Source of the DNA: Parcubacteria group bacterium GW2011_GWD2_38_12
GTDB lineage: Bacteria; Patescibacteriota; Minisyncoccia; GWC2-36-17
Reading direction: 5' to 3'
Length of the DNA: 44,194 nucleotides
Assembly (NCBI GenBank): GCA_000992345.1
Contig: LBUA01000004.1
Span: 1 to 44,194 of the forward strand
The position numbers and the translations under genes were made by a program. The notes below the pieces were generated by a model. That model ran no database searches. It worked only from the letters and a program-made list of their open reading frames with translations, and was not told the DNA's origin. This document shows, piece by piece, positions 17,981 to 26,925 of the stretch (the stretch's first letter is position 1; each line of letters opens with the position of its first letter).

Positions 17981-18658
17981 TTAAAGGATATAACGCCCAT
18001 TTTCTTCGTCTCTTACAATCCTCCCTTTATCCATACTTATCACTCTTTTATTTAATGTATTTACAATCTCCCTGTTATGCGTCGCCAAAATAACAGTTGT
18101 GCCAAGTTCATTAATTTTAACCAATAATCTAATGACATCCCAGGTGTTCAGTGGATCCAAATTCCCTGTCGGCTCATCTGCTATTATTATATCAGGTCTT
18201 AATACTAAAGCGCGAGCGATGGAAGCGCGCTGACGCTCTCCGCCTGAAAGCTGATGTGGAAACACATTAAAATGATTTTTAAGGCCAACCAACTCCAATA
18301 CTTGCGGCACCGTCTCGCTAATCTCTTCTCGGGATTTGCCGGCAACTTCCAGCGCAAAAGCGACATTCTCAAAAGTGGTTTTATTGGACAGTAATTTAAA
18401 ATCTTGAAAAATAGAGCTGATTTTTCTCCTTAAAGACGGCAAATCGCGAGATTTTAGACTGTTTATTTCCACATCATCGAGCAACACTCTTCCTTCTGTT
18501 GGTAATTCCTCAACAGTCAATAATTTAAGCAATGTTGATTTCCCGGCGCCTGATTGGCCAACAATAGTCACGAATTCCCTGGAATTTATCTTTAAATTAA
18601 CCTTTTCTAAGGCAACGATATTGGGATAAATTTTAGAAATGTTTTCGAATACTATCAC
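17981..18658 (-). CDS. ftsE: Cell division ATP-binding protein FtsE
   Basis: GQSGAGKSTL; LSGGERQRASIARAL; DEPTGNLDP. Confidence 0.94.
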   Translation of the reverse strand: MIVFENISKIYPNIVALEKVNLKINSREFVTIVGQSGAGKSTLLKLLTVEELPTEGRVLLDDVEINSLKSRDLPSLRRKISSIFQDFKLLSNKTTFENVAFALEVAGKSREEISETVPQVLELVGLKNHFNVFPHQLSGGERQRASIARALVLRPDIIIADEPTGNLDPLNTWDVIRLLVKINELGTTVILATHNREIVNTLNKRVISMDKGRIVRDEENGRYIL

Positions 18659-18743
18659 TATAATTAGCTTCTAGTTGCTAGTTGCTAGCTTCTAGTTAAA
18701 ATGCAAGGAAAAAAATCTTTGATTTTTAGCTAGAACCTGAAAT

Positions 18744-19878
18744 CTAGAACCTAGAACCTGTCCTTATCTCTGCCTCAATAAACTCATCCAGTTCTCCCTC
18801 TAAAACTTTTTCCACCTGAGAAGTTTCCACATTTGTTCTGTGATCTTTTACCATCTTATACGGATGAAGCACATATGATCTGATCTGATGCCCCCATTCA
18901 ATTTCAACTTTTTTTCCTTTCAATTTTGATAATTCTTCAATGTGCTCTTTTTCCATTAATTGCGCAAGTTTAGAAATTAAGAGTTGCATCGCTTTTTCTT
19001 TATTTTGAAGCTGTGACCTCTCTTCTTGGCATGCAACAATAATCCCCGTTGGCTTATGATGGATGCGCACGGCTGTTTCTCTTTTATTTACATTCTGTCC
19101 GCCCGGACCGGATGACCTGAATGTCTCTTCTATTATATCATCGGGATTTATTTTTATCTCGTCTGATTTTTCAATTTCCGGCATCACATCAACAAAAGCA
19201 AATGAAGTGTGCCGAAGCTGAGCGGCAGAAAACGGAGATACGCGCACCAATCTATGCACGCCGTGTTCTTTTTTAAAATATCCATAAGCATACGCGCCCC
19301 CCATTTCTAATGTAATATTTTTTATCCCCCCTTCCTCTCCAAAGTGCTCATGCAGGGTTTTTACATCAAATCCCCTGATATTGGCAAAGCGGACATACAT
19401 CCTTGAGATCATCGCCGCCCAATCCTGCGCATCACGCCCCCCCGCCCCGGCATACACCGAAAGCACAGCGTTATTTTTGTCATATTTTCCGGTAAAAAAA
19501 ACTTTTATTTCTTCTTGCTTGAATCTCTTCTTTAAATTTTCAAATTTTTGCTCAACATCCTTCCGCCACACTTCCAAATCATGTTCAATAATATGCTTTT
19601 CTTCTTTTTCCATTTCTTTAATCTCTAAAACATCGACTGCCAAAGAATCTATTTCTTTTATAAAATCCCGCCAAATTTTAATCTCATTTTTTAAACCAGT
19701 CAGCTCTTGCGAAATTTTTGCGGCTTTCTGATGATCTTCCCAGAATAACGGATCTTGCGACAGTTTTTCCAACTCCGAAATCCTCTGTTCTTTTTTGGCA
19801 ATATCAAAGACAGTCCATTACTTTCGTAATGGTCTCTTTTTGTTCTAATATATTTTTTTCTAATTCTTTTAACTCCAT
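18744..19878 (-). CDS. prfB: Peptide chain release factor 2, expressed via +1 programmed frameshift at CTT-TGA-T
   Basis: [24 protein letters not shown] (19878 to TGA at 19804-19806), then +1 frame [29 protein letters not shown]...; GGQNVN motif. Confidence 0.92.
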
Positions 19879-20059
19879 AAATCTTTACACAACAATTAAC
19901 AACTAACATTTAACAATCAACTAAAATACAATATGCTTCATCAATTAGCTAATTCTATTTTGCGTTTTTTATTTTCCACTCTACGCTCTCTAATTATACC
20001 ACATATTCTAATTTTTAATTCGCCTACTAGAAAAATACTATCGCTCTATTTTATCCCAC

Positions 20060-20135
20060 TGGAGCCAGTGGCCGGAATCGAACCGGCGACCTCTGCTTTA
20101 CGAAAGCATTGCTCTGCCGACTGAGCTACACTGGC
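20060..20135 (-). tRNA. tRNA-Thr(CGT) with encoded CCA, U73
   Basis: GCCAGTGTAGCTCAGTCGGCAGAGCAATGCTTTCGTAAAGCAGAGGTCGCCGGTTCGATTCCGGCCACTGGCTCCA. Confidence 0.95.
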
Positions 20136-20183
20136 ACAACACAACTAAATATATCATCAATTTAAAAACTCTCAAGACAAAAA

Positions 20184-20208
20184 AGCCGCACGATGTAATC
20201 GCACGGCT
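20184..20208 (-). terminator. Rho-independent terminator
   Basis: minus AGCCGTGCGATTACATCGTGCGGCTTTTTT. Confidence 0.7.
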
Positions 20209-20264
20209 CGTGCTGCTTGTACAATATTGCAGCTTAAAGAAATTTTTGGCTCTAGGCTAGATAT

Positions 20265-20441
20265 CTAAAATAGAGCCAATTCTTTTATTATTTCTTCGAC
20301 CGTCTTCTGACCGCAGTAAATTGCTCCTCCTTTACGTGCAATCATCTGCTTAAGCTCGGTGATTTGTTCAGGCGTGAGTCTTTTCACATCACAAAATCCA
20401 CACCCCCTTTCATCGTTGCACCCGCGACATTTAATCGCCAA
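20265..20441 (-). CDS. 58-aa Cys-rich small protein (TTG start), not in supplied ORF track
   Basis: AGGAGGAGGAAGAA-TTG; (M)AIKCRGCNDERGCGFCDVKRLTPEQITELKQMIARKGGAIYCGQKTVEEIIKELALF. Confidence 0.65.
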   Translation of the reverse strand: MAIKCRGCNDERGCGFCDVKRLTPEQITELKQMIARKGGAIYCGQKTVEEIIKELALF

Positions 20442-20486
20442 TTCTTCCTCCTCCTTTTTTATTATTACAACATAAGGGACCCTACC

Positions 20487-20675
20487 TTAGTAGCCCGTCA
20501 AAGAAAATGCCAGAACCCCCATCGCATATGCGATGGGAACGGCAACAACTAATGTTGCCACAACCCGAGGACTCAGTTTTCCCGAGTCCAAATCTGCATC
20601 AACCCGATCGAAAAAACCGGGGGCGGCAGGATTATTCATAATCCTGCCGTAAAGTCCTAACTTCTTCCTCTTCAT
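20487..20675 (-). CDS. 62-aa small membrane protein
   Basis: AAGGAGGAATATCGTATG; hydrophobic C-terminal segment. Confidence 0.6.
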   Translation of the reverse strand: MKRKKLGLYGRIMNNPAAPGFFDRVDADLDSGKLSPRVVATLVVAVPIAYAMGVLAFSLTGY

Positions 20676-20797
20676 ACGATATTCCTCCTTAGTTTTTTAT
20701 TTTCAAATTCCTTCTCTGAGACTATGAAATGAAAATCATTTCATAGTCTCAGAAAGAAACCTAACTCGCAATTTTTAATCGCAAGTTAGGCATTAAA

Positions 20798-20905
20798 CTA
20801 AAATCCAAAGAAACCCGGTCCGGAGTCTTTTATCAACCACCATACCAATGCTATTATTGCTATTCCCGTCATTATTGCTACCACTATTACTGCTGCCATC
20901 CACAT
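20798..20905 (-). CDS. 35-aa single-pass membrane micro-protein, not in supplied ORF track
   Basis: AAGGAGGATGAAG-ATG; MWMAAVIVVAIMTGIAIIALVWWLIKDSGPGFFGF. Confidence 0.55.
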   Translation of the reverse strand: MWMAAVIVVAIMTGIAIIALVWWLIKDSGPGFFGF

Positions 20906-21015
20906 CTTCATCCTCCTTCCCCGATTTTACCCTCGATGGTAGGGGTTTGATTTTTGTTTTAATTGTTTTTTGTTTTAAAGAACCTCTTTATTGATTAGTA
21001 ATATTGATTAGTAAT

Positions 21016-21044
21016 ATTGTATACTATTTTATAAATTCTGTCAA
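21016..21044 (-). promoter_or_regulatory. sigma70-like promoter for the small-ORF cluster
   Basis: TTGACA-17-TACAAT on minus strand, followed by tandem AATATTACTAATC x2. Confidence 0.7.
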
Positions 21045-21187
21045 TAGCAAAATTTAAAACAAGTTGACTCCTTCCCCTATTTTAAGGTAGTATCTGTATA
21101 TTAAATTATTATTAGAATTAAACGAAGTTAGGCATAAATTCATGATTTTCAATCAAAAAACAGGAATAACTGCCCAATTAAACACAA

Positions 21188-22717
21188 ATGGAAGGATTTG
21201 CACTCTTACTTGTGGCTTTTTTGGCGTTAGCAATCGGCTCAATCTTGGGCTATCTTGCGCGCCGAACAATAGCCAAGGCTCAACTTGGATCAATAGAGGC
21301 GAAGATAGAAAAACTACTGGCCGACGCCAGAGCTGAATCTCAAAATATAATTCTTGCGGCCAGAGAAAAGGCGGCAAAAGCGGTTGAAGAATCCAAAAAA
21401 GAAGAAAAAGAACGCGTCTTGCAATTCGCAAGAAACGAAGAAAAACTGCTCAAGCGAGAAGAAATGGTTGACCGCCATATTTTCGAATATGAGAAAAAAG
21501 AAGAAGAATTAAAGCAAAAGGTGGAAAAAATCCACACTCTAAAAACCGAGATTGAAAAAATAAAAGATTCGGAAATAGAAAAACTTCAAAATATCGCCTC
21601 TTTAACAAAAGACCAGGCTAGCGAGCAACTATTTAAACTTGTTGAAGACCAGCATAAAGAAGACCTTTGGAGCCGCATCAAAAAATTGGAAAAAGAAGGT
21701 CTTGCGGAGCTGGAGAAAAAAGCCCGCGATCTTTTGCTCATCGCCCTACAAAGATATTCCGGATCTCAAGTATCAGAAACTTCAACCACTTCCGTTCCTC
21801 TGCCGTCTGAAGATATAAAGGGCAGGATTATCGGCAAAGAAGGACGCAACATTAAAACTCTGGAAAAAATGACCGGCGTAGAATTTATTATTGATGAAAC
21901 TCCGGACGCCATCACCCTGTCTTGTTTTGACCCTGTCCGCAGACAAGTGGCAAAATTAACACTGGAAAAACTATTGGCTGATGGAAGGATTCAACCGGCC
22001 CGCATTGAAGAGCTTTATGAAAAAGCTAAAGAAGAAATCGGCCAAAAAATATACGAAGCTGGAGAAGCGGCAATATACGAGCTTGGTATTGTCGGCATGG
22101 ACCAGAAATTAATTAGTCTGCTTGGTCGCTTACAATATCGCACAAGTTATGGACAAAATGTACTGCAACACTCTGTTGAAGCCGCGCATATCGCCGGCAT
22201 TTTAGCAGAAGAACTTAAAGCCGATGTAAAAACCGCAAAAATGGGCGCGCTTTTTCATGATATTGGCAAAGCGGTGGACCACGAGATTGAGGGTTCCCAT
22301 GTTGAAATCGGCAGAAAAATCCTTCAAAAATTTAACGTTTCCGAAGCCATCATTAAAGCGATGCAATCGCACCACGAAGATTATCCCTATGAGACACTGG
22401 AGTCAGTTATTGTCCAGGTCGCAGAATCAATGTCTGCCGCCCGCCCAGGAGCTCGCAAGGGCACGCTGGAAAATTACATCAAACGCCTCGAGGATCTCGA
22501 AAAAATCGCCACTTCTTTTGAGGGCGTGGAAAAAGCTTATGCTATTTCCGCCGGCCGCGAAGTTAGGATATTTGTAACGCCGGAAAAGATTGACGATATA
22601 AAAGCCAGAGAACTCGCTCGCGAAATCGCCAATCGCATTTCCAGCGAACTCCAATTCCCCGGAGAAATAAAAGTTAACGTCATCAGAGAACTGCGAACAA
22701 TAGAATTTGCAAAATAA
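21188..22717 (+). CDS. rny: Ribonuclease Y
   Basis: N-terminal TM, coiled coil, KH domain (IKGRIIGKEGRNIKTLE), HD domain (LFHDIGKAVDHE). Confidence 0.96.
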   Translation: MEGFALLLVAFLALAIGSILGYLARRTIAKAQLGSIEAKIEKLLADARAESQNIILAAREKAAKAVEESKKEEKERVLQFARNEEKLLKREEMVDRHIFEYEKKEEELKQKVEKIHTLKTEIEKIKDSEIEKLQNIASLTKDQASEQLFKLVEDQHKEDLWSRIKKLEKEGLAELEKKARDLLLIALQRYSGSQVSETSTTSVPLPSEDIKGRIIGKEGRNIKTLEKMTGVEFIIDETPDAITLSCFDPVRRQVAKLTLEKLLADGRIQPARIEELYEKAKEEIGQKIYEAGEAAIYELGIVGMDQKLISLLGRLQYRTSYGQNVLQHSVEAAHIAGILAEELKADVKTAKMGALFHDIGKAVDHEIEGSHVEIGRKILQKFNVSEAIIKAMQSHHEDYPYETLESVIVQVAESMSAARPGARKGTLENYIKRLEDLEKIATSFEGVEKAYAISAGREVRIFVTPEKIDDIKARELAREIANRISSELQFPGEIKVNVIRELRTIEFAK

Positions 22718-22788
22718 ACAATTAACAGTTAACAATTAATAGTTAACAAAATAGTTAAAAGTCAGTTGTTAACAGTTAATAGTTGAAA

Positions 22789-23583
22789 ATGATCAAAATC
22801 ATTTTCTTTGGCGACATATTCGGCAAACCCGGACGAAATGCCATTAAAAAAATATTGCCGGAATTAAAAGAGAAATATCGGCCCGATTTAATTATTGCTA
22901 ATGCCGAGAATCTGTCTCACGGAAGTGGCGTCACTGTTTCAACCATCGCCGAGATGCGCGAAGCCGGTATTGATGTTTTTACCAGTGGTAATCATGTTTT
23001 TAATAAACAGGAAGAAGCGCAAAAAATATTAAACGAACCTGATTCCCCTCTTCTAAGACCGGCTAATTATCCCAGCGAAGACCCCGGAAAAGGCGCGAAA
23101 TTAATAAGAATTAAAGATGTGAATATACTCGTCTTTAATCTTTTGGGCCGGGTTTTTATGAAAGAAGATGTCGAAGACCCGTTTACAACCGCGCAAAATA
23201 TCATTGATTACCATAAAAAAGATGTCAATATATTCATTTTGGATTTTCATGCCGAAGCAACGTCGGAAAAAGTCGCTTTAATGTATTATCTGGACGGAAA
23301 AATTTCCGCGCTTATCGGCACTCATACGCATATACCTACAGCAGACAATAAAATAACCAAAAAAGGCACGGCTTATATCACGGATATTGGCATGGTCGGA
23401 CCAACCGATTCGGTAATCGGACTCAAAAAAGAACCCGTAATAGAACAATATCTGACTCAAATAAAACAAAAGATGGAGGTGCCGGAAAACGGCGACCTGG
23501 AAATTAATGCAATTTACCTTGAGATAGACGAAAATACCGGCAAAGCGTTAAAGCTGGAAAAAATCCGCAAACTGGTTGCATAG
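22789..23583 (+). CDS. YmdB-family metallophosphoesterase
   Basis: FFGDIFGKPGRNAI; ANAENLSHGSGV; GNHVFN; linked to rny. Confidence 0.92.
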   Translation: MIKIIFFGDIFGKPGRNAIKKILPELKEKYRPDLIIANAENLSHGSGVTVSTIAEMREAGIDVFTSGNHVFNKQEEAQKILNEPDSPLLRPANYPSEDPGKGAKLIRIKDVNILVFNLLGRVFMKEDVEDPFTTAQNIIDYHKKDVNIFILDFHAEATSEKVALMYYLDGKISALIGTHTHIPTADNKITKKGTAYITDIGMVGPTDSVIGLKKEPVIEQYLTQIKQKMEVPENGDLEINAIYLEIDENTGKALKLEKIRKLVA

Positions 23584-23718
23584 TAAAGCCATTTTCTGAT
23601 ATAATTGAAAATATAAAAATAAGGAAAGGTCGTTTAAAAAACTAGTTTATAGTTTGCAGTTTATAGTTTGCAGTTAAATCAACTAAAAACTAACAACTAA
23701 AAACTAACAACTAATTCA

Positions 23719-24000
23719 ATGAATAAAGATCAATTAGTAGAAGCAGTGCTCAATAAAATCGGGGCATCAGAATATTCAAAAAAACATGCCCAGGATGCCG
23801 TAGAAGCAGTTTTTGATACAATTACCGGCGCTTTATCAAAAGGCGATGAAGTGGCTGTTGCTGGTTTTGGAGCTTTTAAGACTTCCAAAAGAGCAGCTAG
23901 ACAAGGCGTTAACCCAAGGACGGGTGAAAAGATATCTATTGCCGCAACTACAGTTCCTAAATTCAAAGCCGGCAAAGCTTTAAAAGAAGCTGTTAAGTAA
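23719..24000 (+). CDS. HU-family DNA-binding protein
   Basis: MNKDQLVEAVLNKIG...GFGAFKTSKRAARQGVNPRTGEKI. Confidence 0.96.
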   Translation: MNKDQLVEAVLNKIGASEYSKKHAQDAVEAVFDTITGALSKGDEVAVAGFGAFKTSKRAARQGVNPRTGEKISIAATTVPKFKAGKALKEAVK

Positions 24001-24032
24001 AAATTCAGAGCTCTGAATTTTAAAATATAAAA

Positions 24033-24052
24033 AGCCCGCCATCTGGCGGGCT
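24033..24052. terminator. Bidirectional terminator between convergent genes
   Basis: AAAAAGCCCGCCATCTGGCGGGCTTTTTAT. Confidence 0.9.
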
Positions 24053-24084
24053 TTTTATATTGGCTAATTACTAATCGCTAACTG

Positions 24085-24513
24085 CTATTTCATTATCTCT
24101 TTCCTCATCACCTCATACTGCTCTTTGGAAATATCTCCTTTTGCATAACGCAATTTCAATATATCTTCCGGCATTTCTCGTTTTCCCAGGATCCATAATT
24201 CGCCTCTAAAAAATTTCATATAAAGCCATTTGACCAAAGCAATGATGGCTACAATAACAATCGCCCAGAATATAACCCAAAAAATAACAGCTAAAATCAT
24301 CGTCAAAATCCCCAAGCCGCCTCCCATACCGTCCCAAGTCATCATGCTATAATTGCGATTTCCGAAATCACTCATCATTCCTCCGCCCATATAAGCAAAA
24401 GAAAAGTTTATGGACATAATTAAAGTAAGAATAATCACTGCTATAAAATATTTTTTCATTTTTAAAATTTTTGACTTTTGATTTTTAATCCGCCGTAGCG
24501 GATTAAAAATCAA
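24085..24513 (-). CDS. SHOCT-like domain membrane protein
   Basis: TM segments plus ILKLRYAKGDISKEQYEVMRKEI. Confidence 0.75.
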   Translation of the reverse strand: MIFNPLRRIKNQKSKILKMKKYFIAVIILTLIMSINFSFAYMGGGMMSDFGNRNYSMMTWDGMGGGLGILTMILAVIFWVIFWAIVIVAIIALVKWLYMKFFRGELWILGKREMPEDILKLRYAKGDISKEQYEVMRKEIMK

Positions 24514-24557
24514 ATGTCAAATGTTATTTTCGAGCGACCTTTAAAATTACCTAAATA

Positions 24558-25337
24558 TCAATTTTTGTAGCCATCTATCTTTAGAATTTCTTCCGCAAAT
24601 TGCCTATAAGCTTTTGCGCCATGGCTATAGGGATCGTGCTGAAGGATAGTCTTAGAAAAACTAGGAGCTTCTGCCAAATAAACATTGCGCGGTATAATCG
24701 CTTCAAATACATACCCGGGGAAATTACGGCGCATCTCTTTGACGATTTCCCTTGAAAGACGATTCCTTCTGTCAAACATAGTAAGCAACGCGCCCTTTAT
24801 CTGAATATGCGCGCCTAAATGATTTTTTAAAAGATTAATGGTTTCGAGCAACTGCCCCAAACCCTCAAGAGCATAATACTCGCATTGCACGGGAATTATC
24901 ACCTCATCAGACGCCATAAGAGCATTAACGGTAAGAATTCCCAAACTTGGCGGACAATCAATTAAAATATAATCATAATTCTGTTTTTCCGCTTCTAAAG
25001 CTTTTTTTAATTTCAAATCGCGATCTTCAAAATGAACAAGTTCCACTGTAGCGCCAGCCAAATCTTGATTAGCCGGTATTATATCCATACCCGCAAGTTC
25101 GGTATTTTTTATTGCTTTTGTGGCAGGCAAATTTCCCATTATAACAAGATAAGATGTCTCTTGAATCTCGCGTGGCTTCAAACCAAGACCACTTGTCGTG
25201 TTGCCCTGAGAATCCAAATCCACAAGTAAAACTTTTCTGCCAAGCGCCGATAAATACGCTCCGGCATTTATCACTGAGGTGCTTTTTCCCACTCCGCCTT
25301 TCTGATTGCAAAAACTGATGATTTTTCCCATACCCAT
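24558..25337 (-). CDS. ParA/Soj-family ATPase
   Basis: NQKGGVGKSTSVIN; IDCPPSLGILTVNAL. Confidence 0.93.
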   Translation of the reverse strand: MGMGKIISFCNQKGGVGKSTSVINAGAYLSALGRKVLLVDLDSQGNTTSGLGLKPREIQETSYLVIMGNLPATKAIKNTELAGMDIIPANQDLAGATVELVHFEDRDLKLKKALEAEKQNYDYILIDCPPSLGILTVNALMASDEVIIPVQCEYYALEGLGQLLETINLLKNHLGAHIQIKGALLTMFDRRNRLSREIVKEMRRNFPGYVFEAIIPRNVYLAEAPSFSKTILQHDPYSHGAKAYRQFAEEILKIDGYKN

Positions 25338-25380
25338 ATAATGCCTTTATACCCCAAATTGATAAAAAATACAAGAAAAA

Positions 25381-25403
25381 AACTCGCCGCTTTGCGGCGA
25401 GTT
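25381..25403 (-). terminator. Terminator downstream of 25449..25643
   Basis: minus AACTCGCCGCAAAGCGGCGAGTTTTTTTC. Confidence 0.8.
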
Positions 25404-25448
25404 TTAAATCTTTTTTATGAAAACTTTTTTAAATCTCGATGTCTTAAT

Positions 25449-25643
25449 CTATCCTAGATCAATTTTTTGAGGACATTCACTGTATTTCACTAATCGTTCC
25501 AATTCCTCTCTTTCCTCTCTCTTGATTCTTCTGCGTCTTGCTCTCAACTTAGAACGCATAAATATGAAAACTCCCCCTCCCAGCGCGCCCATCAGCAAAC
25601 TAAGTATCGCAATGATAATTAATAAATTGCTCTTTATATCCAT
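25449..25643 (-). CDS. 64-aa small membrane protein
   Basis: SD AGGAGGACATTGACATG, single TM. Confidence 0.6.
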   Translation of the reverse strand: MDIKSNLLIIIAILSLLMGALGGGVFIFMRSKLRARRRRIKREEREELERLVKYSECPQKIDLG

Positions 25644-25644
25644 G

Positions 25645-26031
25645 TCAATGTCCTCCTATTGTCAGTAAAACATTATTAAAGCTTTTCCCCTCTGTCTTTA
25701 TAATATGACTGGGATTGGCAAGTATAATCTTTTTGTCATAAATATGCAACAAAGCAAACGCCATGCCAAAATCAAAAATCGACCCCTGCGAATTTCCACT
25801 CCACCAAATATGCACTTCTCTTGAATTCAATATGGCATTAAAATTATCTTTGCAAATCCTCAATCCAATATCATCCGCTTGATTCGTATCCTTAAGCGGC
25901 CAGTAGATTTTTAATCTGCGCCCCTCAAGACTGGAAATATACTTTTTAATATCTTCTCTTTCCTCTTCGGTAATATCTCTAACCGGACATATCAAAAAAA
26001 CATCATGCAAAAATTTTCTCTTAGCATTCAT
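25645..26031 (-). CDS. Small protein, possibly nucleoside 2-deoxyribosyltransferase-like fold
   Basis: VFLICPVRD...VHIWWSGNSQGSIFDFGMAFAL; SD GGGGAGGAG. Confidence 0.45.
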   Translation of the reverse strand: MNAKRKFLHDVFLICPVRDITEEEREDIKKYISSLEGRRLKIYWPLKDTNQADDIGLRICKDNFNAILNSREVHIWWSGNSQGSIFDFGMAFALLHIYDKKIILANPSHIIKTEGKSFNNVLLTIGGH

Positions 26032-26085
26032 CTGTTACTCCTCCCCTATTTTCGCTTTTTTAAATAACAACATCATCCCAATCAA

Positions 26086-26107
26086 CTGGCGGGGGCTGTA
26101 GGAATCG
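26086..26107. repeat. 22-bp direct repeat of tRNA-Trp 3' end
   Basis: CTGGCGGGGGCTGTAGGAATCG identical to 26267-26288. Confidence 0.95.
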
Positions 26108-26267
26108 CCTCTCCTTTTAGTCGAGACGCACTATTTTTAATTCAATCGTTTCACTCTTGAGAAAAATAGGCGCCTACAGTTCAATTCCTACCAATATCCT
26201 ACCAAATACAAAAACATAGAGCAAAGCCATCTAATAAATAGAACCAAAATGATTTTGTCCTATGTTC

Positions 26268-26341
26268 TGGCGGGGGCTGTAGGAATCGAACCCACAACAG
26301 CGGTTTTGGAGACCGCAGTTATACCATTTAACTAAACCCCC
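26268..26341 (-). tRNA. tRNA-Trp(CCA) with encoded CCA tail
   Basis: GGGGGTTTAGTTAAATGGTATAACTGCGGTCTCCAAAACCGCTGTTGTGGGTTCGATTCCTACAGCCCCCGCCA. Confidence 0.94.
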
Positions 26342-26423
26342 AAAACCGCGCGCTTTAGCGCGCGGAATTTTCAATATCTAATCCGCCAACTGGCAAACCA
26401 ACTTTCAAACGAAATCCAATCAA

Positions 26424-26582
26424 TTATTTTTTCCCCTCTTTGTGCGCTGTGTGTTTTCTGCACTTTTTGCAATATTTGGAAAATTCCAATTTATTTTGAA
26501 CAGCTTTTTTATTTCTAGTTGTCCAATAATTAATTTCCTTGCACACGGGACATTGCATTTTAGCAATATGCGGTTGTGGCAT
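26424..26582 (-). CDS. rpmG: 50S ribosomal protein L33 (not in supplied ORF track)
   Basis: MPQPHIAKMQCPVCKEINYWTTRNKKAVQNKLEFSKYCKKCRKHTAHKEGKK. Confidence 0.93.
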   Translation of the reverse strand: MPQPHIAKMQCPVCKEINYWTTRNKKAVQNKLEFSKYCKKCRKHTAHKEGKK

Positions 26583-26663
26583 TTATTTCAAACTCATAAC
26601 TTATAACTTATAACAAATTTATTAGTTATGGGTTATTAGTTATGGGTTATTATTTATTTATTA

Positions 26664-26925
26664 AGCCGATGGCCAGAATTGAACTGGCGACCTACTCCTT
26701 CATTTACACCTTTGTTTTTAAAATATGCATATCAAAGGATTAGACTGTATCTTTCCGCCTGAAGCGGACCCTTGTCAGTCGTTCGGGCGCGTTATTTCAC
26801 GCCACGGTCTGAACCATGCATTAGGTCTTTAACCGTTATTCGGGATTCACTGTAAAATTACTTTTACGGTGGGCAGAAAATAATAACTCTACCATGGAGT
26901 TGCTCTACCCCTGAGCTACATCGGC
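26664..26925 (-). tRNA. tRNA-Thr(GGT), split gene: exon 1 26891-26925, exon 2 26664-26700
   Basis: Ligated exons GCCGATGTAGCTCAGGGGTAGAGCAACTCCATGGT+AAGGAGTAGGTCGCCAGTTCAATTCTGGCCATCGGCT fold as a 72-nt tRNA; U73 as in the two other tRNA-Thr genes here. Confidence 0.88.
26701..26890 (-). other. ~190-nt group I intron-like sequence in the tRNA-Thr anticodon loop
   Basis: 5' exon ends in U, intron ends in G; TTCAGAC...AAGATACAGTCT resembles R/S (P7) elements; TCCGCTTCAGGCGGA hairpin before the S-like motif fits P8; GTAAAAGTAATTTTAC fits a P2-like hairpin. Confidence 0.8.

Noticed and set aside
19700-19909. 69-aa ORF upstream of prfB
   Set aside because: Out-of-frame reading of the prfB 5' region; the real 5' part starts at 19878 in another frame.
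24558-25337. Plasmid-type partition locus
   Set aside because: Single ParA-like gene with no ParB or parS seen nearby; surrounding genes are chromosomal housekeeping.
26086-26160. Possible second tRNA-Trp
   Set aside because: Only the 3' 22 nt match; no D-arm, anticodon arm or 5' acceptor strand.
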